A stretch of DNA of 64,000 bases from DASRDE01 sp035938175 (GTDB lineage Bacteria > Vulcanimicrobiota > Vulcanimicrobiia > Vulcanimicrobiales > Vulcanimicrobiaceae). How positions within the stretch are numbered: the first letter of the stretch is position 1; each line of letters begins with the position of its first letter. Position numbers and translations under genes: made by a program. Positions 42,314-50,273 of this stretch are shown here, piece after piece. Location: positions 13,577-77,576 of the forward strand of contig DASZHD010000032.1 in NCBI GenBank assembly GCA_035938175.1, given 5' to 3'. Below the pieces are notes generated by a model, which was given only the letters and a program-made list of their open reading frames with translations, ran no database searches and was not told where the DNA came from.

Positions 42314-43657
42314 CTACTCGCGGTTGTACGAAAGCACTCCGGCGAGCAGCATGAGTGCGGCCACCGCGATGAAGACGGCGCGCGCGGGCGCAAACGGATC
42401 GGACGGCGGCGCATGGTGCGCGCGAAAGAAATAGATCGCGCCGGCAATTGCCACGCCCAACACCTGACCGCTGGTTCGCGCGGTCGCGAGGATGCCCGCG
42501 GCCACGCCGCGCCGGTTCTCCGGCGCGCTGCCCATAATCGTGCTGTTGTTCGGCTGCGTGAAAACGGCCGATCCCAGGCCGGCGATCCCGACGACGCCGG
42601 CGATCGTCCACGCGCTGGGATGCGCGGGCACGAAGATCATCAACGCCGCTCCCGCGGTAAAGACCGCTGCGCCCGCCGTGGAGATGTAGCGCGCCGGAAT
42701 GCGGTCCGACAGCATGCCGGCGACGGGCGCCAGGACGACGTTGAGCATCGAGATCGGCACCAGCAGCAAACCGGCTTGCAGCGGCTGCAAATGCAGCGCC
42801 ACCTGCGCCGCGAGCGGAACCGTGAAAACGACCGAATACGACGCACAAAAGTACAAGATTGCCGCGAGTACGGAAAACGCGAAAATGCGCTTTTCGAACA
42901 TGCGCAGATCGATCGTCGGCGCTTCCACCCGGCGTTCGAAGAAGAGAAATATTGCGAACGCCGCGCATCCCGCAACGAGCACGCCGATGGTCGGCGGCTT
43001 TGCCCAGCCCCAAATATGCGCCCGCGAGAGCGCCAGACAAATGCAAAACAGCGAGACGCTAATCAGCGCCGATCCCACGACGTCGAAACGCTGCTTGTCT
43101 CCCGGCTTGTTTTGAATGACCCGCGCCGCGACAAACAGGCCCACAATCGAGATCGGTACGTTGATGAGAAAGATCCAATGCCACGCAGCTACCGAGACGA
43201 TGAAGCCGCCCGCGATTGGGCCGCTCGTCAAGCCGAATGCCACGGCCGCTCCGTTCATCCCGATGGCGCGGCCGCGCTGGTGCGCCGGGAAGGCTTGCGT
43301 GATGATCGCCAGCGACGTCGACATCAGCATTGCCGCGCCTACGCCTTGCACGGCGCGCGCGATAATCAACGACATCAGATTCGGCGAGAGCGCACAGGCC
43401 AGCGAACTGGCGCCGAAGACCGCAAAGCCGGTAACGTACACGCGCTTAGCGCCGAGCATGTCCCCGAACCGGCCGAAAATTGCGAGGGTCGATGCGGTGG
43501 CAAGCAGGTACGAAAGGAGCACCCATTCGGTCGAGTCGACGCCGGTCGAAAACGCTTTGCCGATTGCCGGCAGCGCAACGTTTGCAACCGTGGCATCGAA
43601 CGGTCCCATGAAGCTGCCCAGCATGACGGCACCGAGCGCGCGCCATTTGTATTCCAT
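42314..43657 (-). CDS. MFS drug/proton antiporter, DHA2-like
   Basis: A 447-aa membrane transporter with about 12-14 helices. FDATVANVALPAIGKAF and GRFGDMLGAKRVYVTG match the DHA2/EmrB N-terminus with the conserved Asp near residue 21 and motif A. It immediately follows pqqB (gap 4 nt), the last gene of the PQQ cluster. It may export PQQ or a toxic product, but multidrug export is the family default. Confidence 0.82.
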   Translation of the reverse strand: MEYKWRALGAVMLGSFMGPFDATVANVALPAIGKAFSTGVDSTEWVLLSYLLATASTLAIFGRFGDMLGAKRVYVTGFAVFGASSLACALSPNLMSLIIARAVQGVGAAMLMSTSLAIITQAFPAHQRGRAIGMNGAAVAFGLTSGPIAGGFIVSVAAWHWIFLINVPISIVGLFVAARVIQNKPGDKQRFDVVGSALISVSLFCICLALSRAHIWGWAKPPTIGVLVAGCAAFAIFLFFERRVEAPTIDLRMFEKRIFAFSVLAAILYFCASYSVVFTVPLAAQVALHLQPLQAGLLLVPISMLNVVLAPVAGMLSDRIPARYISTAGAAVFTAGAALMIFVPAHPSAWTIAGVVGIAGLGSAVFTQPNNSTIMGSAPENRRGVAAGILATARTSGQVLGVAIAGAIYFFRAHHAPPSDPFAPARAVFIAVAALMLLAGVLSYNRE

Positions 43658-43661
43658 AGCG

Positions 43662-44564
43662 CTATTCCAGCGTTATCTCGAGTCCGTCGTACGCGATTTC
43701 GGCGCCGGCTCGTTTTACGGCGGCCGCAGCGCTCGAGTCTGCGTCGAGCATCGGATTCGAGTTATTGAGGTGCGTGAAGATCACTCGCGACCTCGTTTCC
43801 AAATTCGCGAGCGTTCCATCGTCGCCGCCCACCGGCAAGTGACCCAGCGCTCGCGCGCGCTTACCGGACAGCCCTTGTCGAATCATCTCGTCGTCGTCGA
43901 AAAACGATCCGTCGAGAAAGGCGATCGCGGCGCGGCGGATTGCGTCTTTGAGATCCGGCGTGAATGCCGAAAAAACCGGTGCGAATACGGCCGTTCGGCC
44001 GTTTACGGTGCTTACTTCGTACGCGACGGCGGCACCGGTAATCGTGCGGCGGCCATCATAACCCGGAGTCACGCCCGGAACGGGAAACGCGCGAACCCGC
44101 AGATCGCGGCCAACCGGATCGCCGTCGTCGTACGGCGCGCACGGCGCGTTCAACGGCACGTCGAGCCACGCGTGCGGCGGTTGCGTAAATGGCGCAAAGG
44201 CGGGTTGCGCTTGCGCGATTTCGCGAACCGTTTGCGACGAGCGGATGATGAACCGGTGATCGCCTTGCTGGCGCAAGACGGACAATCCGCCGATGTGATC
44301 GACGTTGGCATCGGTAAAAAGCATGCCCGCGATCGGCGTGCCGCGCTGCGTGGTGGGCTGCAGCGGCGCAAAATATTCGACCTGAGCGGCGATATCCGGC
44401 GAACAATTGACGAGTATCCAGCGCCCGCCGCCGGCGCTGACGGCGATCGCGGATTGCGATCGTCGCGGCTGCTTTCCGGCGCGCGCAGCAGCGCAATTGC
44501 GGCATGCACAATTCCATTGGGGCACTCCGCCGCCGGCGGCTGAGCCGAGGACGCGGACGATCAA
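43662..44564 (-). CDS. pqqB: PQQ biosynthesis protein PqqB
   Basis: Metallo-beta-lactamase-fold enzyme acting on the PQQ precursor. The start MIVRVLGSAAGGGVPQWNC is diagnostic, with CACRNCAAAR supplying zinc cysteines. TDANVDHIGGLSVL is the degenerate metal motif typical of PqqB, and THLNNSNPML the C-terminal signature. 300 aa is standard. The ATG overlaps the pqqE stop by 4 nt. Confidence 0.93.
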   Translation of the reverse strand: MIVRVLGSAAGGGVPQWNCACRNCAAARAGKQPRRSQSAIAVSAGGGRWILVNCSPDIAAQVEYFAPLQPTTQRGTPIAGMLFTDANVDHIGGLSVLRQQGDHRFIIRSSQTVREIAQAQPAFAPFTQPPHAWLDVPLNAPCAPYDDGDPVGRDLRVRAFPVPGVTPGYDGRRTITGAAVAYEVSTVNGRTAVFAPVFSAFTPDLKDAIRRAAIAFLDGSFFDDDEMIRQGLSGKRARALGHLPVGGDDGTLANLETRSRVIFTHLNNSNPMLDADSSAAAAVKRAGAEIAYDGLEITLE

Positions 44565-45643
44565 CGCTTAAGGAAACGGCGCGGCACGAGTTCACCGGCG
44601 TCACCGTCGCCGTCGCGGTTGACGATCGCTGCAATGCGATCGTGGTGCGGGCTCAGGGCGCATGCCGGATCCGTCGCGCCGGCATCGCCCGCAATCAAAA
44701 ACGCTTGGCACCGGCAGCCGCCCCAATCGAGTTCTTTGCGTTCGCAGGAGCGGCAAGGCTCCGGCATCCACGAGGTGCCGCGATAGGCCTCGAACGATTC
44801 GGAGCTCTTCCAAATCTCGTCCAATCGTTGCGTGCGCACGTTTTCGAATTTCAGCGTGCGAATCGCCGCCGCAGCCGGACACGGTAACACGTCGCCGGCG
44901 GGCGTCACGGTTAGGAACGTCGTGCCCCAGCCGTTCATGCACGGTTTGGGAAATTCGCCGAAGTAGTCGGGAAGTACGTACACGATTTCCATCGCCCCGC
45001 GAAGGCGCTCGCGCGCCTGGTCGACGATCGCCGCGGCGTGTTCGACTTGCGCGCGCGCCGGTATGAGGCCCAGCCGGTTGCGATAGGCCCAGCCGTAGAA
45101 CTGCACGTTCGCCAATTCCAAGCGGCGCACGCCGTAACGCTCGGCAAGCGCGATGACGTCTTCGATGGAATCGTGATTTTCGCGGTGCAGCACGCAATTG
45201 AGCGTCAGCGCGACGTCGCGCTTCGAGACCCGCTGCAGCGCCTCGAATTTCTGCTTGTGAACGCGAGCCCGCGCAATCGCATCGCCCAAATGCGCCTCAG
45301 GCGCCTGAATGCTGATCTGCACGTGCGCCAGACCCGCTTCCAACAGCTCGTCCAACAAGCGATCGGTCAAGAACGTACCCTGCGTGATGAGGTTCGTGTA
45401 CAAGCCGTTTTCCGTTGCGGCTTTCACCAGCGCGGGAAGGTCGGCACGCAATGTGGGTTCGCCGCCGGAAAAATGCGCCTGCACGATTCCCATCGCCGCG
45501 ACCTGCGATAGAACGTCTATCCACGTTCGTGTGTCGAGCTCGTCGCGATACCGTTCCAAGTCGAGCGGATTGTAACAATATGGACACTGCAGGTTACAGC
45601 GGTATGTCAGCTCGCACAGAATCGAAAGCGGCTGCGCCGTCAT
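44561..45643 (-). CDS. pqqE: PqqA peptide cyclase, radical SAM enzyme
   Basis: Links the Glu and Tyr side chains of PqqA. The radical-SAM cluster is Cys16-x3-Cys20-x2-Cys23 (RCNLQCPYC). The C-terminal SPASM Cys set is visible in LPCPAAAAI, PCRSCERKELDWGGCRC and PACALSPHH. 360 aa is the usual size. It overlaps pqqD upstream and pqqB downstream by 4 nt each, so translation is coupled. Confidence 0.94.
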   Translation of the reverse strand: MTAQPLSILCELTYRCNLQCPYCYNPLDLERYRDELDTRTWIDVLSQVAAMGIVQAHFSGGEPTLRADLPALVKAATENGLYTNLITQGTFLTDRLLDELLEAGLAHVQISIQAPEAHLGDAIARARVHKQKFEALQRVSKRDVALTLNCVLHRENHDSIEDVIALAERYGVRRLELANVQFYGWAYRNRLGLIPARAQVEHAAAIVDQARERLRGAMEIVYVLPDYFGEFPKPCMNGWGTTFLTVTPAGDVLPCPAAAAIRTLKFENVRTQRLDEIWKSSESFEAYRGTSWMPEPCRSCERKELDWGGCRCQAFLIAGDAGATDPACALSPHHDRIAAIVNRDGDGDAGELVPRRFLKR

Positions 45644-45903
45644 AGCGTCAGAAATTGCCGAAGCGCGAGCCGCTCGAAGAGTTCGGTGACTTCGGCGCGA
45701 GCTTGTTCCGGGGGTACATCGTATGCAGCCGTAAGCGCATCGACGATATCGTCGATGCTTCGCTGTCCGTCCACCAACGCCAGCGTCGCCGCCGCGGATC
45801 CGTTCAGCATCAACACGCCTTCAGGGATCAGCAGCATGGCCGCGCCTTCGGCGGTTTCACGAAACCGTACGCCCTTTGCGAACGACGGGCGCACGGCGTT
45901 CAC
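45640..45903 (-). CDS. pqqD: PqqA-binding chaperone PqqD
   Basis: Presents PqqA to PqqE. Starts at GTG 45903, overlapping the pqqC stop as GTGA, and reads VNAVRPSFAKGVRFRETAEG, then LIPEGVLMLNGSAAATLALV and DGQRSIDDIVDALTAAYDV, the standard PqqD arrangement. 87 aa. The short GTG form is chosen over any longer frame because it matches the family and the coupling. Confidence 0.92.
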   Translation of the reverse strand: MNAVRPSFAKGVRFRETAEGAAMLLIPEGVLMLNGSAAATLALVDGQRSIDDIVDALTAAYDVPPEQARAEVTELFERLALRQFLTL

Positions 45904-46598
45904 GCGAACACGCCCGTGGCAAGTGCGGTAGCGTCGAGAATGCTCCACAACACGTCGCATTTGAATTCGAGCGCGCGTACGCACGCGTCTTGCTGTTCCG
46001 GCGTTCGCGCTTCCTCGAGAACCCAGGCCAGCGCGCCGCCGGCATCGCGCTGTGCTCGCGGAATGCGATCCTCGAAATACGCCAGGCCGCGGCGATCGAT
46101 CCACGGATACTTTTCGATAATCGCTTCTACGCGCGCTTGCATCACCGGCGGTCCGAAGAGTTCGGTGAGGGATGAAGCAACCGACTCGAGCCAAGGCTTC
46201 GTTCGCGCAAAATTCACGTACGCATCGGCAGCGAACCGCGTACCCGGCGCAACGCCCGCTTCCGAAAGTACGTATGCATCGTCGAGCCCGACCGCACGTC
46301 CGAGCGCGAGCCACGATTGCGTTCCGCCGTCGTTTCCGTCGGTTCCGTCGTGGTCGACGAGGCGCTGCATCCACACACGGCGGTGCGCGGCGGTCGGAAG
46401 AAACGACAAAATCGCGGCGTCTTTAACCGGAATGATCTTCTGGTAGTAATACCGGTTGGATACCCACCCTTGCACCTGTTCGCGCGACAAATCGCCCGCG
46501 ACGAGGCGGCGGTGAAAGGGATGCTTGTCGTGATACCGTCGCGCCCCGACCGCGCGAAGGCGATCCAGGAGCGGCGCTTCGCGAAGGCCCGCGTTCAG
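45900..46598 (-). CDS. pqqC: PqqC oxidase, unusual start
   Basis: Catalyses the last oxidation and ring closure of PQQ. Conserved blocks: GARRYHDKHPFHRRLVAGD, QVQGWVSNRYYYQKIIPVKD, RRVWMQRLVDHDGTDG, AADAYVNFARTKPW, SSLTELFGPP and LEFKCDVLWSILDA. The first block, part of the family N-terminus, lies upstream of the only standard in-frame start (TTG 46490). In that frame no ATG, GTG or TTG exists before a TAA upstream. A CTG at 46598, 5 nt after the pqqA stop, would restore it (232 aa); a +1 frameshift from pqqA is the alternative. Confidence 0.85.
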   Translation of the reverse strand: MNAGLREAPLLDRLRAVGARRYHDKHPFHRRLVAGDLSREQVQGWVSNRYYYQKIIPVKDAAILSFLPTAAHRRVWMQRLVDHDGTDGNDGGTQSWLALGRAVGLDDAYVLSEAGVAPGTRFAADAYVNFARTKPWLESVASSLTELFGPPVMQARVEAIIEKYPWIDRRGLAYFEDRIPRAQRDAGGALAWVLEEARTPEQQDACVRALEFKCDVLWSILDATALATGVFA

Positions 46599-46602
46599 GC
46601 GG

Positions 46603-46701
46603 TCAGGGTTGTTTGGGCGCGGAGAGGTACGCCGTTACTTCGGCACCCAGCGGGCGCTCTTCAAAGTCGGGGCGTTCCCATTGCCGGCGGGCTTGTTCCA
46701 T
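46603..46701 (-). CDS. pqqA: PQQ precursor peptide PqqA
   Basis: A 32-aa precursor whose Glu and Tyr become PQQ. The core reads GAEVTAYLSAP, with Glu21 and Tyr25 in the E-x3-Y spacing cross-linked by PqqE; the upstream RQWERPDFEERPLG is leader. GAGG lies 10-14 nt before the ATG. It is too short for automatic gene callers. It lies 30 nt after the FUSC gene and directly before pqqC, the normal place. Confidence 0.9.
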   Translation of the reverse strand: MEQARRQWERPDFEERPLGAEVTAYLSAPKQP

Positions 46702-46731
46702 CGGTGCAATCCTCAACATGTCACTGTTGGC

Positions 46732-48576
46732 TTACTGTACCACATCGTCCGCACCCTGTAGCACGATTCGGGCCAGGCGGTGGACGGCGCGGTCGATTCG
46801 ATACAGGTATTGCAGCGGCGTGTCGTCATCGGGCGGCTTGTCTATGGCCGGCGGAACCGCCGTTCGCCCGTTTGTGAACGAATCGCGCAGCCAATCAATG
46901 TGGGCCACGACTTGGTCTCCGGCATCCACAATGGTGCTCGTGGAAACCGGGCACTTCTCGTACGCGGCCACCGCCAGCTGCCGGGCGTACCGCCCCAGCG
47001 CACCGTAGAGTGCTAGACGCGCTTGCAACGGTTCGCGAGCTTGGAACCGGAACGTCGCGACCAACGGCTCGATCTGCGTTCGCAAACTCTGCAGCGCTTC
47101 ATCATATTGCCGTACCGCCGTCAGCGGATCGGCCGAGATGTCGCCCGATGCGCGGCGTACCGATTTTTGAACCGCGTCGGCGAGCCTGCCAAGCGCTTCC
47201 GTCGAGACGCTTCCCAAAACGTCGCGCGTGCGGATCGGGAAAAGCAGGAGCGCGGCCACGCCGCCGCAGGTTGCGCCGATGATCGTTTCTATCAGCCGCA
47301 ACACCAGCAGGCGATCGCTGAACGAGCCGATTAGCACGTACAGCATCGACAAAACGGCCGTCAGAAAAAACGTGAACACCGCGTACGAAACCCGGATCAT
47401 GTACGCGGCTGCGAACAGAAAAACGAACATCAGCGCAAACGTGGCGGTCGTGTGGCCGCGCACGGCGGCCGCCACCGCAGCGCCCGCAGCAATTCCCAGC
47501 GCCGTTCCCGCGACGCGGTTCCAGCCTTTCACGAGCGCTTCGCCCGCGGACGACACGCCCGTGAAGACGAGAAACGTCGTCAATACGGCCCAGTACCAAC
47601 GCTGCGGTGAAAGGAGCTCACCGGCAACGATTGCCACTGCGGCGCCCGCCGTCAATTGAATCGCTTGGCGCGTGGCCGGTTGCAGAAAACGCGTTTGCAC
47701 GTTCGTTCCGACGCGGTAGGCGCCCCGCGGCGTCCAGTCCGGCTGCGCGCGGACGTTCGAAACGTCGGGGAGCCGTGGAAGGTCCACCGGTGCTCGCGGA
47801 TCCTCCAGCGCGCGGCCCACGACCGCTTGCGTTTCCAACTCCGTGTCGAGCACCTCGGCGCGCACATCGGCCGCGTCGTCCGAGCGCAGCAAGTCGCTGA
47901 TGATAATCGCGGTGTCGTTGAGGCGGTATTCGTGGTGCGCGACTTCACGCCGCAGACGCGCGTTCCACGACCCTGCCCGCGCCGCTTGCGCAATGACGTG
48001 CGCAATTAGCCGTTGGCGCGCGCGAAACGCGCGAAAAGCATTCTGAAGCGCCTGCTGCGGCCGGTCGCGAAAGACGACGAACCGATAGAAGTACGTGCAG
48101 ACGCACGCAACGCCCGTAGCCGCGATCAGCCATGGCAACGTCTGCGCGGACGCGTTGAGAAAAAGCGTGAAAAAGAACGAGAGCACCGTGACTGTCCCGA
48201 TGGCGTTGAAGCGCGGACCGAAACGGCGGATGTACACGGCGCCGAAGAGCACCGCAAGGAACAGCCCGTCTTGAAGATAGCGGTTCGACGCGGCAAGCGT
48301 ACCGGCCGCAACCGCGACGGCGGCGGGCATCCAGATTAAGAGCGTGGTGATTCGTTGGGAGCGCACGTCTGGATCCATCACCGAAATGGACCACGTGATC
48401 GAGATTGCGGCACCGAGCAGCGGAACGCTGAGCGGCAGACCGTAACGGTGCGCGATCAGGAGCAGAATGCCCAGCGCCGTCCCGACCGACGCGGTGGCGC
48501 GCGCGGCGATATACAGGCGCGTTAGACCAGGATCGGCGGCGAGCACGCGGTCGCGGAGGTTTCCGCGCAGGTCCAT
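46732..48576 (-). CDS. FUSC family membrane protein (aromatic-acid exporter type)
   Basis: A 614-aa protein with two blocks of about six hydrophobic helices separated by a soluble domain, typical of FUSC/YccS-type proteins. In the second block ITLTAGAAVAIV-like QLTAGAAVAIVAGELLSPQ and YWAVLTTFLVFTGVSSAGEALVKGWNRVAGTALG are diagnostic. The last 170 residues are cytoplasmic and helical. GAAAGGGG is just before the ATG. Placed upstream of pqqA on one strand, so perhaps coexpressed with PQQ synthesis. Confidence 0.8.
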   Translation of the reverse strand: MDLRGNLRDRVLAADPGLTRLYIAARATASVGTALGILLLIAHRYGLPLSVPLLGAAISITWSISVMDPDVRSQRITTLLIWMPAAVAVAAGTLAASNRYLQDGLFLAVLFGAVYIRRFGPRFNAIGTVTVLSFFFTLFLNASAQTLPWLIAATGVACVCTYFYRFVVFRDRPQQALQNAFRAFRARQRLIAHVIAQAARAGSWNARLRREVAHHEYRLNDTAIIISDLLRSDDAADVRAEVLDTELETQAVVGRALEDPRAPVDLPRLPDVSNVRAQPDWTPRGAYRVGTNVQTRFLQPATRQAIQLTAGAAVAIVAGELLSPQRWYWAVLTTFLVFTGVSSAGEALVKGWNRVAGTALGIAAGAAVAAAVRGHTTATFALMFVFLFAAAYMIRVSYAVFTFFLTAVLSMLYVLIGSFSDRLLVLRLIETIIGATCGGVAALLLFPIRTRDVLGSVSTEALGRLADAVQKSVRRASGDISADPLTAVRQYDEALQSLRTQIEPLVATFRFQAREPLQARLALYGALGRYARQLAVAAYEKCPVSTSTIVDAGDQVVAHIDWLRDSFTNGRTAVPPAIDKPPDDDTPLQYLYRIDRAVHRLARIVLQGADDVVQ

Positions 48577-48665
48577 GCCCCTTTCGTACCCCGGGTAAGC
48601 GGCCGGGGATGCGACCTTCAGCGACGAGGGCGCCCCACCCTAAGCGCGAAAGGCCCCTTCGTCCC

Positions 48666-50084
48666 ATGATGTACGACACCTACGCTTCTCCGTTCTCGTG
48701 GAGATACGGCCGCGTCGAATTACGCGCGCTCTTTTCCGAGACGCAGCGCCGCAAGTTGTGGCGCCAAGTGTGGGTTGCGCTCGCCCGCGCGCAGAGCCGG
48801 CACGGGCTGGTAAGCGATGCCGAACTAGCCGATATCGTGGCACATAGCGGCGATATCGACGTCGACGCCGCGCTGGAGATCGAGCGCGAAATCCACCACG
48901 ACTTGATGGCGGAGATCCGCGTCTTCGCCTCGCAGGCCCGGACGGGCGGCGGCAAGCTGCACCTGGGTTCCACCTCGATGGATATCGAGGACACCGTCGA
49001 GACGTACCGGCTGCGCCGGGCGCTCTCGCTGGTCGGGGCGGCGTTGGACGACTTGCTGCGTGCGTTCGCTGCGAAGATTCGCGAGCACGCGGACCTGGTC
49101 TGCATGGCGTTCACGCATTTGCAGCCCGCGGAGCCCACGACGCTCGGCTACCGCTTTGCGGTGTACGCTCAAGATCTGTTGATCGACGATGCGAATCTGC
49201 GCTTTGCATTTGAGAATTTGACGGCGAAAGGGCTGCGCGGCGCGGTCGGGACCAGCGCTTCGTACGAGCAGCTCTTGAACGGCAGCGGCGGTACGTCCGC
49301 GGATATGGAACGAGCGGTACTCGACCATTTCGGATTGAGTGCACGCGAGATCAGCACGCAGACGTATCCTCGCAAGATCGATTATCTGCTGCTTTCCGCA
49401 TTGGCCGGCGTGGGCGCATCGCTTTCGAAATTTGCAGCGGATATCCGCATTTTGAGTTCGCCGGAGTTCGGCGAAGTGTTCGAGCCGTTCGGCCGTTCGC
49501 AGGTCGGCAGCTCGGCGATGCCGTTCAAGCGCAATCCGATTTTGTGCGAGCGTATCGATTCGCTGGCGCGCCTGTTGCCCGCATACGCCGATGTTGCGTG
49601 GCAGAATGCCGCGACGAACTACTTGGAGCGCACGCTCGACGACAGCGCGAACCGCCGGACGATTTTGCCCGAGGCGTTTTTGTGCGTCGACGAGATCGTA
49701 CAGCTCGCCAAGCGCGTCGTCGACGGTTTGCGCGTGGACACGCAGCGCATCGCCGAGAATTTGCGCACGTACGGACCGTTTGCGGGCACCGAATCGATCC
49801 TGATGGAGGCCGTGCGCATGGGCGGCAATCGCCAGGAATTGCATGAAGTGCTGCGCTCTGCCGCGATGGAATCGTGGAGCGCGATCGCGCAAGGCAAGGC
49901 GAATCCGCTGGGACATTTGCTGACGGAAGAACACGAACTGACCAGCCGCGTGGATCCGGCGGAGATCCGGCGCATGCTGGATCCGAGCAAGCACATCGGA
50001 ACCGCGTCGGAGCGCGCGCGGCAATTGGCGGCGCGGATTGACGGGCTGGAGGCGTTTCCTTTGCAGAGGGACGTGGGGGTATGA
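48666..50084 (+). CDS. purB: Adenylosuccinate lyase
   Basis: Cleaves SAICAR and adenylosuccinate in purine synthesis. The fumarase-superfamily signature GSSAMPFKRNP is present, with HLGSTSMDIEDT and TFTHLQPAEPTTLG-type AFTHLQPAEPTTLG earlier. 472 aa is normal. Two adjacent ATGs (48666 and 48669) are possible starts. First gene of the purine operon, divergent from FUSC with an 89-bp gap. A repeat separates it from purC. Confidence 0.92.
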   Translation: MMYDTYASPFSWRYGRVELRALFSETQRRKLWRQVWVALARAQSRHGLVSDAELADIVAHSGDIDVDAALEIEREIHHDLMAEIRVFASQARTGGGKLHLGSTSMDIEDTVETYRLRRALSLVGAALDDLLRAFAAKIREHADLVCMAFTHLQPAEPTTLGYRFAVYAQDLLIDDANLRFAFENLTAKGLRGAVGTSASYEQLLNGSGGTSADMERAVLDHFGLSAREISTQTYPRKIDYLLLSALAGVGASLSKFAADIRILSSPEFGEVFEPFGRSQVGSSAMPFKRNPILCERIDSLARLLPAYADVAWQNAATNYLERTLDDSANRRTILPEAFLCVDEIVQLAKRVVDGLRVDTQRIAENLRTYGPFAGTESILMEAVRMGGNRQELHEVLRSAAMESWSAIAQGKANPLGHLLTEEHELTSRVDPAEIRRMLDPSKHIGTASERARQLAARIDGLEAFPLQRDVGV

Positions 50085-50087
50085 GCA

Positions 50088-50260
50088 TTGTCATGCTGAG
50101 GTATCAAAGGACCTTGTCATGGTGAGGTATCGAACCACCCTGAGGAATCGAAGGGTAGCCGATCGCAAACGCCCCTCGATGCCTCGGGGTGCTTCGATAC
50201 CTCAGCATGACAAATGCCCCTCGATGCCTCGGGGTCGTTCGATTCCTCACGATGACAATG
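50088..50260. repeat. REP-like repeat cluster between purB and purC
   Basis: A run of about 170 bp. Left arms TTGTCATGGTGAGGTATCGA and CCCTGAGGAATCGAAGGG are followed by GCCGATCGCAAACGCCCCTC (shared with 38.1 kb) and two tandem units beginning CCCCTCGATGCCTCGGGG. The tract ends 13 nt before the purC start. Confidence 0.85.
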
Positions 50261-50273
50261 GTAAAGGGAGATT

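Noticed and set aside
46605..46625. CCCAAAC heptamer as a -1 slippery site in pqqA
   Set aside because: For a -1 shift the zero frame must read C-CCA-AAC, but the pqqA frame reads CCC-AAA-C. A -1 shift there would not enter the pqqC frame; only the CCC-TGA +1 option fits.
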